Below are positions 8,058 through 17,552 of a stretch of 64,000 bases of DNA, piece by piece; positions within the stretch are counted from its first letter, which is position 1, and each line of letters begins with the position of its first letter. The notes below the pieces were generated by a model. It made no database searches and was not told the DNA's origin. It was given only the letters and a program-made list of their open reading frames with translations. The DNA is from JBNGOQ01 sp050589645. GTDB taxonomy: Bacteria > Bacteroidota > Bacteroidia > Flavobacteriales > Flavobacteriaceae. The position numbers were made by a program, and so were the translations under genes. The stretch lies in NCBI RefSeq assembly GCF_050589645.1, contig NZ_JBNGOQ010000001.1, positions 186,001 through 250,000 on the forward strand. Direction: 5' to 3'.

Positions 8058-9566
8058 TTGTTCAGGAAGTTTTCACTACGGTCCCGCATTTTTATCGCCA
8101 TGATCTTACTGGTGCTCATCGCTTCGGTCCTGATCGCCGGGGTTACTATTTACCAGTATAGGGAACAGTCCAAGGATTATCATCAGGAACGTTTGGAACG
8201 CAAGGAAGGGCAAATTAAACAGAGTGTTGATTATACCCTGCAAAAAACCACCTACCCGCGCACCACGGAAAATCTGGCGTATATATTCAAGGATGAAATT
8301 TATCAGATAGCCGATGTGCAAAATGTGAATTTCAACATCTACGATCTGGAAGGCCAACTGATCATTAGTTCACGGCCCAGCTTTGTCAATGACTCCATTT
8401 CTGTCTGTCTGGATGCCGAAGTGCTCAACCGCCTCTCTGCAAGTCCGGGCAAGCGCTACGTGGAGGAGAATTCTTTGGCTGGCGACCAATATCAGGCATC
8501 GTATACCTATATCACGGACGCTAAATTTAAGTCCATCGGCATATTGAATCTCCCCTATTTTGAGGACAACTCGTTTAGCAATATGGAACTGCGGGAGTTC
8601 TTGTTGCGGCTTACCGGGGTATATCTTTTGATGCTGATCATAGCCATTGGCCTTGCGTATTTTATATCAAAATATATCACCCGTTCCCTGCAAAATATTT
8701 CGGATAAGTTGAACCAGACCGATTTGACCAAGAGGAACGAAAAGATTATCGTGGACGACCCCAGTGATGAGATAGGCAAACTCATCGATTCCTATAACGG
8801 AATGATCGATGAGTTGGAACAGAGTGCCGCCAAACTTGCTCGAAGTGAAAGGGAACAGGCGTGGCGGGAGATGGCCAAACAAGTGGCCCACGAAATAAAG
8901 AACCCCTTGACGCCCATGCGCCTCAGTGTTCAGAGCTTTGAGCAAAAATTTAACGCCAAAGACCCTGCCATTACCCAAAAAGTGGCAGAATATTCAAAGA
9001 CCCTTATTCAGCAGATCGATACCATGAGCAACATTGCTTCTGCCTTTTCCAATTTCGCGGAAATGCCCGCCCAGCAGAATGAGACACTTAACGTGGTAAA
9101 GATCGTAAAGCTGGCCTTGGATATTTTTAATGAGAACTACATCCACTTTATATCCGATGAAGAGGAGATCATTGCCAAATTGGACCGAACGCAATTGATC
9201 CGAGTGGTGACCAACCTGGTAAAAAATGCCACACAGGCGCTTCGCAACGTGGCATCGCCCCGCATTTTGGTCTCGGTATCCTCGGAGAACGGTTATGTAA
9301 AGATAGCCGTGGCGGATAATGGCGTGGGAATAGCCGATGAGTTCAAGGAAAAGATTTTTGAACCCAAGTTTACCACAAAATCAAGCGGTATGGGATTGGG
9401 CCTTGGGATGGTAAAGAATATTGTGGAAACCTACAAAGGTAGCATCCATTTTACCTCCCAGCCAGAAAAGGGCACGGTATTTACGGTGAAATTTCCCAAG
9501 GAAAAGGAGCTTTCGAAACCCGTTTTTGGCCCGTTTTCTGAAAATACCCCCTTAAAGGATAATTAA
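8058..9566 (+). CDS. Membrane sensor histidine kinase, NtrY-like (HAMP-HisKA-HATPase)
   Basis: Two-component sensor kinase of about 502 residues. Order: N-terminal span (FIAMILLVLIASVLIAG), periplasmic sensor of ~140 residues, second span (LLMLIIAIGLAYFISKYI), HAMP linker, then the kinase core. The H-box is MAKQVAHEIKNPLTPMRLSV (phospho-His near 278). The N-box is VVTNLVKNATQAL, and the G-boxes are VADNGVGIADEF and GMGLGLGMVKNIVE. NPLTP-type H-boxes are typical of NtrY/AtoS kinases that act on NtrC-class regulators; no cognate regulator is nearby. The start is uncertain: TTG at 8058 keeps the conserved LFRKFSLRSRIF head, and the next ATG is at 8100. The crotonase gene follows 19 nt later. Confidence 0.88.
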   Translation: MFRKFSLRSRIFIAMILLVLIASVLIAGVTIYQYREQSKDYHQERLERKEGQIKQSVDYTLQKTTYPRTTENLAYIFKDEIYQIADVQNVNFNIYDLEGQLIISSRPSFVNDSISVCLDAEVLNRLSASPGKRYVEENSLAGDQYQASYTYITDAKFKSIGILNLPYFEDNSFSNMELREFLLRLTGVYLLMLIIAIGLAYFISKYITRSLQNISDKLNQTDLTKRNEKIIVDDPSDEIGKLIDSYNGMIDELEQSAAKLARSEREQAWREMAKQVAHEIKNPLTPMRLSVQSFEQKFNAKDPAITQKVAEYSKTLIQQIDTMSNIASAFSNFAEMPAQQNETLNVVKIVKLALDIFNENYIHFISDEEEIIAKLDRTQLIRVVTNLVKNATQALRNVASPRILVSVSSENGYVKIAVADNGVGIADEFKEKIFEPKFTTKSSGMGLGLGMVKNIVETYKGSIHFTSQPEKGTVFTVKFPKEKELSKPVFGPFSENTPLKDN

Positions 9567-9585
9567 AATAGACAAAGATAAACCG

Positions 9586-10368
9586 ATGAAATACGAGAAT
9601 ATACAACTGTCCATGGCGCAGCCGTTGGCAGTACTGACCATTGACCGCCCCAAAAAACTAAACGCCTTGAACAAGGCCACCATCAAGGAACTGCACCATG
9701 CGTTTAAAGCCTTGAACAAGGCTAAGGAAATCCGGGCCATAATACTTACCGGAAGCGGGGAAAAGGCCTTTGTGGCTGGGGCCGATATCGCGGAGTTTGC
9801 CAATTTTTCGGTCAAGCAGGGGGCCCAACTGGCCGCCAATGGTCAGGAAAAGCTGTTTAATTTGGTAGAGAACCTGGCCACGCCGGTAATTGCCGCAGTG
9901 AATGGTTTCGCCCTTGGAGGTGGCCTGGAGCTCGCCATGGCTTGTCATTTTAGGCTTGCCAGTGATACGGCCAAAATGGGACTGCCGGAGGTTTCCCTAG
10001 GGGTCATTCCGGGCTATGGAGGCACACAACGATTGCCCCAGTTGATCGGAAAAGGCAGGGCAATGGAGCTTATCATGACGGCGGGGATGATCGATGCGCC
10101 CACGGCTTTGGCGTATGGTCTGGTAAACCAGGTGGTCCCTCAGGAAGAACTACTGCCGCTGTGCAAGAAAATAGCTAGTAGAATAACGAATAATTCGCCA
10201 GTTGCGATTGGCTACGCAATAAAAGCGGTAAATGCGGGTTTTAAGAATACTATAAATGGGTATGACTCGGAAATAGAAGCCTTTGGGAACTGTTTTGGAA
10301 CGGCCGACTTCAAAGAGGGCACTACGGCCTTTCTGGAAAAACGGAAGGCAGATTTCCCCGGTAAGTGA
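9586..10368 (+). CDS. Enoyl-CoA hydratase/isomerase family protein (crotonase)
   Basis: Cytoplasmic crotonase of 260 residues, the family's usual length. The CoA-binding/oxyanion segments FVAGADIAEF and NGFALGGGLELAMACH are intact. Both glutamates needed for hydratase chemistry are present: one in GGGLELAMACH (about 114) and one in GLPEVSLGVIPGYGGTQRL (about 134). This fits a true enoyl-CoA hydratase of beta-oxidation or a related 3-hydroxyacyl-CoA pathway, though sequence alone does not fix chain length. It follows the histidine kinase by 19 nt, so co-transcription is likely; a functional link is not evident. Confidence 0.9.
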   Translation: MKYENIQLSMAQPLAVLTIDRPKKLNALNKATIKELHHAFKALNKAKEIRAIILTGSGEKAFVAGADIAEFANFSVKQGAQLAANGQEKLFNLVENLATPVIAAVNGFALGGGLELAMACHFRLASDTAKMGLPEVSLGVIPGYGGTQRLPQLIGKGRAMELIMTAGMIDAPTALAYGLVNQVVPQEELLPLCKKIASRITNNSPVAIGYAIKAVNAGFKNTINGYDSEIEAFGNCFGTADFKEGTTAFLEKRKADFPGK

Positions 10369-10391
10369 CATGCCTTTAAAACCTACTAGCA

Positions 10392-11945
10392 ATGTGTAAA
10401 AAAAGTCTGGTCGCCCTACTGCTTCTTTTGGCCATGGTTGGGGCAAATGCCCAGGAAATCCCTGTAAAATATAGTTTTGGAGAAAAATATAACGATAGGT
10501 ATAAATACTCCAACCTGTTGACCATCTCCAACGCGGAGGACGGAGGAACCCTCCTGGTAAGGTCTTACTACACGGGAATAATCCTTAAGCCCAAGGGTTA
10601 TTTTATAGAACGGTACAACAAAGATCTGGAGCTCGTATCGGAGTACAACTACAAATTAAGGGGCAGGGATTTGGTAGAAGGCTATGTAAAGAACGGCCAG
10701 CTTTATCTTCTTTTTCTGGAATATAACTACCTGAAGACGTCTTACGAATACATTGTACACCGTAGTCCCTTGGAGGAGTTCAACTTTAGGAAAGAAATCC
10801 TACTCTCCATACCTTCAGCGGAGGTGAACAACCCCTTGGGCAAGAACTACTACAATAGAAACTTCTCATCGGGCTTCACGACAACGGTATTGTTCAACGA
10901 AGACAAATCGGCCTTTGCCATCAGTACCCATTTTAAAAAGAGAAAGAACGATCAGCGCTATATCCATATCTTCAGTGCAAGTTTGCAAAAACTCATGAGC
11001 CATGATTTTTCGGCCGAGATCGAGCAGAAGAACTACGCCTTCGAAAATATTGCAATTTCCAAAAACCTGGACCGGGCCTATCTGGTCGGCAAGGCCTATT
11101 TTAAAAAGAAACGTTTTAGCGCCTTGGAACGCAGATTTCAGTACGAGTTGGTCATGGTCTCCGGCCAAGGGATAAAAACGCAGACCTTTGATGGCCCAGG
11201 GAAGTACTCCGAGGCCCTAAAACCCATTTTGCGGAACGGCAAACTACTTTGCATAGGATTCTATGCGGACCGAAAGGACAGTCGCTATAACGGTCTGGGC
11301 TATTTTGAACTGGACCCCGGAGGCTTGGAGATCAATGTGAAAAAGTACAATCCCTTTTCCCAGCAGTTTATGTTCGATAAGTTCGGAAAGGAGTATGACA
11401 AGGTAATCAAGAACCTGGTATTTAAAAATGTGGGCTTTACCGCCAATAATGATATTTTGTTCAACGCAGAGGAATACTTTGTGACCTCTAGCGTGCAGGC
11501 AAACTCCAGCGGGGGAAGGGTACGGGTAAATCGATATCACCACAATGATATTGTTAGTGCCAAGTTAAACGCTGCCGGAGATATGGTCTGGGCCCGTAAC
11601 ATCAACAAGGCCGAGGTTACGCAGGGCGATGGCGCCTATGCCTCCTATAGTGCCTACACCAAAGGGGACAATACCTATTTCTTTATTAGCACGGCCGCTG
11701 AGAATCCGCAGTTATTGAACAACGAGCGGCTCATTTTTAAACAGGGCCTCAGCCGAAATAGAAACGTGTTTATTATACAATTGGATGGAAAGGGGCAAAT
11801 GAGTTATAAGAAAATAATAGATGACAAGGAGGCCAGGTTGCCCTTGATGGTATCCAAACCCCTGATGAACTATGGCAGTGACCAAATGCTTTTTTATGCC
11901 AAACGGGGAACCAAAAAACAATTGGTCCAAGTGTCGTTTCTCTAA
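10392..11945 (+). CDS. Exported protein of unknown function
   Basis: Not recognised. The 517-residue product begins with a signal peptide (MCKKSLVALLLLLAMVGANA, then QE), so it is exported. The mature part is rich in alternating hydrophobic/aromatic strands (for example GGTLLVRSYYTG, GQLYLLFLEYNY) with no membrane spans, and reads like a beta-propeller or other beta-rich fold. No lipobox, type IX C-terminal domain or catalytic motif was found. It lies 23 nt after the crotonase gene on the same strand, so probably shares its transcript. Confidence 0.75.
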   Translation: MCKKSLVALLLLLAMVGANAQEIPVKYSFGEKYNDRYKYSNLLTISNAEDGGTLLVRSYYTGIILKPKGYFIERYNKDLELVSEYNYKLRGRDLVEGYVKNGQLYLLFLEYNYLKTSYEYIVHRSPLEEFNFRKEILLSIPSAEVNNPLGKNYYNRNFSSGFTTTVLFNEDKSAFAISTHFKKRKNDQRYIHIFSASLQKLMSHDFSAEIEQKNYAFENIAISKNLDRAYLVGKAYFKKKRFSALERRFQYELVMVSGQGIKTQTFDGPGKYSEALKPILRNGKLLCIGFYADRKDSRYNGLGYFELDPGGLEINVKKYNPFSQQFMFDKFGKEYDKVIKNLVFKNVGFTANNDILFNAEEYFVTSSVQANSSGGRVRVNRYHHNDIVSAKLNAAGDMVWARNINKAEVTQGDGAYASYSAYTKGDNTYFFISTAAENPQLLNNERLIFKQGLSRNRNVFIIQLDGKGQMSYKKIIDDKEARLPLMVSKPLMNYGSDQMLFYAKRGTKKQLVQVSFL

Positions 11946-11992
11946 AGAAGCAACCATGTCCCCTCTTTTTCATCTTAGTTGAAAAAAGCGCG

Positions 11993-12448
11993 ATGAAAAC
12001 AAGGATTTTAGTATTAGTCTGCCTGTTCTGGGCATTTAACGCATGTGATACGGACGTTAACAGTCCACCTCTATTGTTTGGGGCGCCCACCCTTTCCGGG
12101 GAATGGCATGTAGTAGCCATCCATAATTCCAGTCCCCAGGGTCCTACCAGCGCTCCTTTGGAAGGTGAAATCATCTCCATTGTTTTTGACGGGGTAGATT
12201 CCTTTGTAGGCAGCACATCGGCCAACGATTTTGCAGGGGACTATGCCATACAGAACAACGTCCTGAGCTTTACCGGATTGCTCTCCACAGATGCCCTGGA
12301 CACGGCGTACGGGACTATTTTCTTCGATGCAATGGACGCGAGCGTCAATAGCACGACCAACAACCAGGAATTTGCACTTTCCTTTGCCAATGGTCAATTG
12401 ACCCTTACCTATGCTGATTTTCGATTTTTGACCTTGGAAAAACAATAG
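11993..12448 (+). CDS. Putative small lipoprotein, unknown function
   Basis: 151 residues with a lipoprotein signal: hydrophobic ILVLVCLFWAF followed by NAC, the Cys near residue 18 being the lipidation site. The mature part (LSGEWHVVAI, GEIISIVFDG, FAGDYAIQNNVLSFTG, GQLTLTYADF) has the spaced beta-strand pattern of small META- or lipocalin-like barrel proteins. No specific family can be assigned. It follows the preceding exported protein by 47 nt on the same strand. Confidence 0.75.
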   Translation: MKTRILVLVCLFWAFNACDTDVNSPPLLFGAPTLSGEWHVVAIHNSSPQGPTSAPLEGEIISIVFDGVDSFVGSTSANDFAGDYAIQNNVLSFTGLLSTDALDTAYGTIFFDAMDASVNSTTNNQEFALSFANGQLTLTYADFRFLTLEKQ

Positions 12449-12479
12449 TTAAATTCTGTTTATTGTTGGAAATATTCCA

Positions 12480-12487
12480 TAAATTTG
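12480..12487 (+). promoter_or_regulatory. -7 element before the radical SAM gene
   Basis: TAAATTTG matches TAnnTTTG exactly and lies 15 nt before the TTG start, implying a very short leader. TTG triplets about 14-20 nt upstream could serve as the -33 element. Confidence 0.45.
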
Positions 12488-12502
12488 GAATAAATCCAAT
12501 AA

Positions 12503-13576
12503 TTGAAATCAAAAGACTACATAAAGGGACGAGGAGCACAAGGAAACACCCCCAACAAGTTTCTTCAGCACGTGTATGAAATGCGCGATGATTTCCTCGA
12601 ATTTTGCAGAGTGGAGGGCGAAGAGGCGGAAACCAATAAAACACAATACATTCCGGTCTTTCCAAAGAGTATTGTAAACAAGGTAACAAGCCCGGATGTG
12701 GGCATGCTCTACTCTATGAACACCTATCAGGGATGTGAACACGGATGCATCTATTGCTATGCCCGAAATACCCACGAGTACTGGGGATATAGTGCCGGAC
12801 TCGATTTTGAGCGAAGGATATTGGTAAAAAAAGCCGCGCCGGCCTTGTTGGAACAAAAGTTAAAAAGCAGGAATTGGCGCGCAAAGACCATTGTACTTTC
12901 AGGAAACACGGACTGCTATCAACCTGCGGAAAAGAAATTCAAGATTACCAGAAGGTGTTTGCAGGTTTTCTTAAAATACAGACATCCCGTGGGTATTATC
13001 ACAAAGAACGCCTTGATCTTACGGGACCTGGACCTACTGAAGGAATTGGCAGCGCACGGATTGGTAGGCGTAAATGTTTCCGTAACCTCGCTGTCAGAGG
13101 AAACCCGACGCATCCTTGAACCCAGGACCACCACCATAAGGAAACGCTTGGAGACCATACGGGTTTTATCCGAGAACAACATTCCCGTCAATGCGATGCT
13201 GGCGCCCATCATACCTGGCATCAATAGCCATGAGATCATGAACCTGGCAAAAGCATCGGCAGATCATGGCGCCCTGTCCTTCGCCTTTACGATTGTGCGC
13301 CTCAACGGGGCCATTGGTCAGATTTTTAGCGACTGGATAAAAAAAACCTTACCCGATCGCGCAGATAAGGTACTCCATCAAATAGAGGCCTGCCATGGAG
13401 GCAGCTTGAACGACAGCAGATTTGGAATCAGGAACCGTGGTGAGGGGAAGATTGCCCAACAAATACATGAAATGGTACGTTTGGCCAGGCATACCTATTT
13501 TAAGGATAAGGTCTTTCCCAAATTGAATACAGACATGCATGAGCAATACAAAGATGGGCAAATGCGACTGTTTTGA
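12503..13576 (+). CDS. PA0069-family radical SAM protein (SplB-like)
   Basis: Radical SAM enzyme of 357 residues. The cluster motif is in YQGCEHGCIYCYARNTHEYW (CxxxCxxC, about residues 75-85), whose following ARNTHEYW is typical of the PA0069/Rv2578c-like family related to spore photoproduct lyase. The N-terminus KGRGAQGN and the LSGNTDCYQPAEK segment also match. The substrate is unknown. The start is TTG: the codon just before it is an in-frame TAA, and the next ATG would remove the conserved KGRGAQ head. Confidence 0.9.
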   Translation: MKSKDYIKGRGAQGNTPNKFLQHVYEMRDDFLEFCRVEGEEAETNKTQYIPVFPKSIVNKVTSPDVGMLYSMNTYQGCEHGCIYCYARNTHEYWGYSAGLDFERRILVKKAAPALLEQKLKSRNWRAKTIVLSGNTDCYQPAEKKFKITRRCLQVFLKYRHPVGIITKNALILRDLDLLKELAAHGLVGVNVSVTSLSEETRRILEPRTTTIRKRLETIRVLSENNIPVNAMLAPIIPGINSHEIMNLAKASADHGALSFAFTIVRLNGAIGQIFSDWIKKTLPDRADKVLHQIEACHGGSLNDSRFGIRNRGEGKIAQQIHEMVRLARHTYFKDKVFPKLNTDMHEQYKDGQMRLF

Positions 13577-13658
13577 GGAATAGTCCCTTTTATTGTCCAA
13601 TTTGGAAACCGCTTTCCGTCTTTAGATAAAAATGTTTAACTTTTAAAAAACAACTGAG

Positions 13659-14009
13659 ATGAGTAACTTTTTGTATTTGTTTAGGGGAGGTCATGACGAG
13701 GCCTATAGAGGGCTCTCCCAAGAGGAAAAGCAAGCGCACATGCAAGCATGGGGCAGCTGGATGGGCAAACTTCAGGAAAAGGGACAATTGGTAGATGGAC
13801 TTCCTTTGGCAGACGAGGGAAAAATGGTGAAAAACCGGGGCGAGATTGTCACCAACGGTCCCTTCGCGGAGGGAGCCGAAGTCGTAGGAGGCTATTTGAT
13901 CGTTACCGCGGATGGCCTGGACAAAGCCGTGGAAATTTCCAAAGCCTGCCCTATTTTTGATTATGGGGGCAATATTGAGATCAGGGAAATTCTTTCCATG
14001 GACATGTAA
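13659..14009 (+). CDS. YCII/DGPF-domain protein, partner of ECF42 sigma factor
   Basis: Small cytoplasmic alpha/beta protein of 116 residues with the YCII-related (DGPF) fold: YLFRGGHDEAYRGLS at the N-terminus, MQAWGSWMGKLQEKGQL in the middle and GGYLIVTADGLDKAVEISK near the end. The signature TDGPF appears here as TNGPF (about residue 68), with Asn in place of Asp. Genes of this family commonly sit next to ECF42 sigma factors, as here, 62 nt upstream. The biochemical role of DGPF proteins is not established. Confidence 0.88.
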   Translation: MSNFLYLFRGGHDEAYRGLSQEEKQAHMQAWGSWMGKLQEKGQLVDGLPLADEGKMVKNRGEIVTNGPFAEGAEVVGGYLIVTADGLDKAVEISKACPIFDYGGNIEIREILSMDM

Positions 14010-14071
14010 AAAACAAAAGATTCCAAAGGTCTGGAAAACCATGTGTTTTTCGGGCTTTTTGGTTTAAAAGC

Positions 14072-15325
14072 GTGAAGAAAGAAGACAGGAACAAGGTAGT
14101 GGATCATCTTTTTCGTACGGAATATGGAAAGGTGACGGCCCTATTGACCTATAAATTTGGAACGGTCCGATTGGAAGAGATAGAGGATGCAGTGCAGGAG
14201 GCACTGATCAAGGCCATGCAGATATGGGCCTATACGGCGGTCCCAGATAACCCTACGGCTTGGCTTTTACGGGTGGCAAACAATAGAATGATCGATCAAT
14301 TGCGAAGGGACAAAAAACTGGATTTTTCAGATGACCTTGCCCATTTTTTTGGTGCCAATGGCGCTGAGGTGGATGAGGTGCAATTGGACCACTCCATTTC
14401 CGACAGTCAGCTTAAGATGATTTTTGCCTGTTGCCATCCCTCCCTGTCGCAGGAGTACCAGATTATTCTAAGTCTAAAGCTGATCGGTGGATTTAATAAC
14501 CGGGAAATTGCCGAGGCCCTTTTAAAGAAAGAGGAGACCATTGCAAAGTCGTTTACCCGGGCAAAGAAAAAATTAAAGGAACAGATCAGTACACTCGATA
14601 TTCCTGTGGAAATTGGTCTGCAATCCAGATTGTTTGTGGTAATACAGGTCATCTATCTTCTGTTTTCGGAGGGCTATGCGGCGACATCGGGATCGCAAAT
14701 AATCAAAAGGGACATTTGCTACGAGGCCATCCGTTTGGCCGTGCTCCTCTCTAGGAACCGCTATTGTGAACATCCAAATTTGGACGCCTTGATCGCCCTG
14801 ATGTGCTTCCACGCCTCCCGCTTTGAGGCACGTCTGGACGAGAAGCTGGAATTGGTGGATCTAAAACACCAGGACCGTTCCAAGTATTCCCAGGAATTGG
14901 TGCAGATAGGGGCAAGACATTTGGAGCAGGCGAGAACAGCGGACAACCAGCCTTCCCGCTATCATTTGGAAGCGGCGGTTTCCTACTACCACTGTATCGC
15001 TCCCTCCTTTGAAGATACCGATTGGAAGAGCATTTTGAGGTTGTACGACCTTCAGGTGCGAAAACAACATTCGCCGATCGTACAATTAAACAGGCTTGTT
15101 CCATACTATATGGTCCACGGTGCCGAAAAGGCATTGGAGGAGTTGGAACGGCTTGATGCAAAGACCGATCTAAGCAAAAGTGCCCTATACCATGCCATCA
15201 GGGCAGAGCTCCTGTCCGGATCTGAAGATTATGACGCTAGCAAATCGGCTCTAAAAACGGCCATTGCCCTTACCCAAAACGAATTGGAAAAAAGACATCT
15301 GGAAAAAAAATTGGAATGGCTTTAG
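14072..15325 (+). CDS. RNA polymerase sigma factor, ECF42 type (DUF6596, TPR-like C-terminus)
   Basis: ECF sigma factor of 417 residues, much longer than a minimal ECF (~190). Residues ~10-80 are the sigma-2 region (EEIEDAVQEALIKAMQIW, then WLLRVANNRMIDQLRR). Residues ~105-165 are sigma-4 (IILSLKLIGGFNNREIAEALLKKEETIAKSFTRAKKKL). A long helical C-terminal extension with TPR-like repeats follows, as in the ECF42 group, where it is needed for activity and no anti-sigma factor is known. No anti-sigma gene is visible here either. The GTG start is the first in-frame start after the upstream gene and begins the conserved head. Confidence 0.9.
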   Translation: MKKEDRNKVVDHLFRTEYGKVTALLTYKFGTVRLEEIEDAVQEALIKAMQIWAYTAVPDNPTAWLLRVANNRMIDQLRRDKKLDFSDDLAHFFGANGAEVDEVQLDHSISDSQLKMIFACCHPSLSQEYQIILSLKLIGGFNNREIAEALLKKEETIAKSFTRAKKKLKEQISTLDIPVEIGLQSRLFVVIQVIYLLFSEGYAATSGSQIIKRDICYEAIRLAVLLSRNRYCEHPNLDALIALMCFHASRFEARLDEKLELVDLKHQDRSKYSQELVQIGARHLEQARTADNQPSRYHLEAAVSYYHCIAPSFEDTDWKSILRLYDLQVRKQHSPIVQLNRLVPYYMVHGAEKALEELERLDAKTDLSKSALYHAIRAELLSGSEDYDASKSALKTAIALTQNELEKRHLEKKLEWL

Positions 15326-15353
15326 CAGCGTTGAAACAGGGTCCGTAAACCTA

Positions 15354-16778
15354 CTATTTCAGTTCCCAGCCTTTTCGGTATTCCCGTTTCACCCATTCAT
15401 TGGCCTTGTCGTAGTTGGTCACCTTCATATTTTGACCATCCCAAAGAAGCTTCCTTCTTCCAGGATAGTTATAGGGGTCCCAATCGCCGAGTTGTTTTCC
15501 CTCTTTGAGGGTTTTATACTGATATGCTTTTATGGCCAAATTACCCATAAGCACAGCCTCCGTTAAGGGCCCTGCTTTGGCAAAATCCGAAGAGGTAACG
15601 GTCCCGTTCAGGCAACCTTCCACCCAATTGTTCTGGTGCCCTCCGGTATCCCCGACTATTCTGGGCAAATGGGGCGTTGGCGGATTGAAAAGCGTCATGG
15701 TCTCGGAAGGGAGCAATCTGGCATTACGTGAATAGGTATCGCACACCAGGATTCCCTTGGTACCGTAAAAAATAGACCCACCTCCGCTATCGCCTATTCT
15801 TTCATCGTCCTTTAATTCATCCGGCAGGTCGGGAACAATGCCCCCATCGTACCAATTCAGGGCGATATCGCCATGGGCCTCCGTGTTAAACTTTAAACGC
15901 ACGATCGATGAAGGCGGGCAGGAGGCATTGTAGTCGGCTTCCCTAAAGTCGCCCACCCAGTTTGTGGTACAACTTGCTTCCGCTTCGGTAGGGTATCCAA
16001 GATCCAGTACGCCAAAGGGCGTCTCCATGATATGACAGCCCATATCGCCCAGGGCCCCGGTTCCAAAATCCCACCAACCGCGCCATTTGAAGGGCAAATA
16101 GGCCGAGTTATAATCTCTTTTGGCGGCAGGTCCCAACCAAAGGTCCCAATCCAATCCCTTGGGCACGGCCTCTGCAGTGCTGGGTACCGGTACCCCCTGC
16201 GGCCATACCGGTCGGTTGGTCCAGCAGTCTACCCGCTCAACCTTGCCGATAACACCAGAATTGATCCATTCCTTTGCCTGCCGGCTACCATCACTGGATG
16301 CGCCTTGGTTGCCCATTTGCGTAACGATACCATTTTCCTTGGCTACCTGGGTCATAAGGCGCGCCTCATAAATATTATGGGTTAAGGGTTTTTCCACATA
16401 GGCGTGCTTTTTGGCACGCATAAAGGGAAGCGCAATGGTGGCGTGCGTGTGGTCCGGTGTGGCCACCATAACCGCGTCTATTTCCTTTAAATGCCTTTTG
16501 TACACCTTTCTAAAATCTTTGTACATCTTGGTGCCGGGGTGCAGCTCCATGCTTGCCTGTACCATACGTTCGTCCACGTCACAAAAGGCGACAAACTTTA
16601 CCTTGCCCGTTTGGGTGAGATCGCGAATGACCCCTGCACCGCGCCCCCCAACGCCAAAAGCCGCAATATAGAGCGTATCGCTGGGGGGAACATGGGTTTT
16701 GCCCAATACATAACTGGGTACAATGGAGAAAGCAGCGGAAGAAGCCGCTACATTTCTGATAAATTTTCTTCTTTTCAT
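15354..16778 (-). CDS. Tat-exported Gfo/Idh/MocA family oxidoreductase
   Basis: 474-residue NAD(P)-dependent sugar oxidoreductase homologue. It starts at an ATG that begins a twin-arginine signal (KRRKFIRN, then a hydrophobic ASSAAFSIVPSYVLG), so it is probably exported already folded with its cofactor. The Rossmann segment IAAFGVGGRG, the ATPDHTHATIALPFM strand and the EKP motif (VEKPLTH, about residue 130) are present. A longer start at 16814 would mask the Tat signal. Exported Gfo/Idh/MocA proteins in Bacteroidota act on sugars or glycosides with tightly bound NAD; the substrate is unknown. It is convergent with the sigma factor gene and stands apart from the larger keto-sugar block. Confidence 0.88.
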   Translation of the reverse strand: MKRRKFIRNVAASSAAFSIVPSYVLGKTHVPPSDTLYIAAFGVGGRGAGVIRDLTQTGKVKFVAFCDVDERMVQASMELHPGTKMYKDFRKVYKRHLKEIDAVMVATPDHTHATIALPFMRAKKHAYVEKPLTHNIYEARLMTQVAKENGIVTQMGNQGASSDGSRQAKEWINSGVIGKVERVDCWTNRPVWPQGVPVPSTAEAVPKGLDWDLWLGPAAKRDYNSAYLPFKWRGWWDFGTGALGDMGCHIMETPFGVLDLGYPTEAEASCTTNWVGDFREADYNASCPPSSIVRLKFNTEAHGDIALNWYDGGIVPDLPDELKDDERIGDSGGGSIFYGTKGILVCDTYSRNARLLPSETMTLFNPPTPHLPRIVGDTGGHQNNWVEGCLNGTVTSSDFAKAGPLTEAVLMGNLAIKAYQYKTLKEGKQLGDWDPYNYPGRRKLLWDGQNMKVTNYDKANEWVKREYRKGWELK

Positions 16779-16877
16779 CTTGGCTCGTTTGAGGAATGAG
16801 GCATGAAGATACAAAAAAACGAGGAGGGAAAATACAGATCTTATCGAAGCAAGGACGTGCCTATGCTGGGCCCAAGA

Positions 16878-17552
16878 CTAGGCGGTACCGTCCCATTCGC
16901 TATAAAACTGTTTTAGGTAATGGAGCATAAATTGATGCCGTTCCTCGGCAATTTTTTTGCCGGTTTCCGTGTTCATCAAATCCTTGAGCAAAAGGAGTTT
17001 CTCGTAAAAGTGATTGATGGTGGGCGAGTTGGATTTCTTGTACGCTGCCTTGGTCATCCCGGCACGGTATGGGATTTCGGGATTGTACAATTCCCTATTT
17101 TTGAACCCTCCGTAGTTGAAGGCCCTCGCGATACCAATGGCACCGATCGCATCTAGGCGGTCGGCATCCTGTACTACCTGTAATTCCATGGAAGAAAAAG
17201 CGGCATTGTTGGCCTTGGATTTTTCGCTTCTTAAACTGGATTTAAAAGAAATGTTCTCAATGATCTTTACCACATGGGCAATGACCTTGGAATCTATTTT
17301 CAGGGAATGTAAAAAGGTCCGGGCCATTTGGGGACCTATGCTTTCGTCGCCATCGTGGAATTTGGCATCCGCGATATCGTGCAACAGAGCACCCAGACTT
17401 ACCACTAGGATATCTACTTTTTCGTCTTTCGCAATGAGGAGGGTGTTTTTGAACACACGCTCAATATGGAACCAATCATGACCACCTTCGGCGCCTTGTA
17501 GCGTTTCCTTGACAAAAGCAATGGTCTGTTCAACAATTTCGGTATTGGTCAT
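16878..17552 (-). CDS. HD-domain phosphohydrolase (YpgQ/YedJ-like)
   Basis: 224-residue cytoplasmic HD-superfamily hydrolase. Metal ligands are visible in order: HDWFHIERV (about residue 25), ALLHDIADAKF with the HD pair (about 58), and VQDADRLDAIGAIGIARAF (about 130). The fold and length resemble B. subtilis YpgQ, a nucleotide pyrophosphohydrolase, so a nucleotide substrate is plausible but unproven. The start overlaps the end of the acyltransferase gene by 4 nt (ATGA type), so the two are coupled. Confidence 0.87.
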   Translation of the reverse strand: MTNTEIVEQTIAFVKETLQGAEGGHDWFHIERVFKNTLLIAKDEKVDILVVSLGALLHDIADAKFHDGDESIGPQMARTFLHSLKIDSKVIAHVVKIIENISFKSSLRSEKSKANNAAFSSMELQVVQDADRLDAIGAIGIARAFNYGGFKNRELYNPEIPYRAGMTKAAYKKSNSPTINHFYEKLLLLKDLMNTETGKKIAEERHQFMLHYLKQFYSEWDGTA

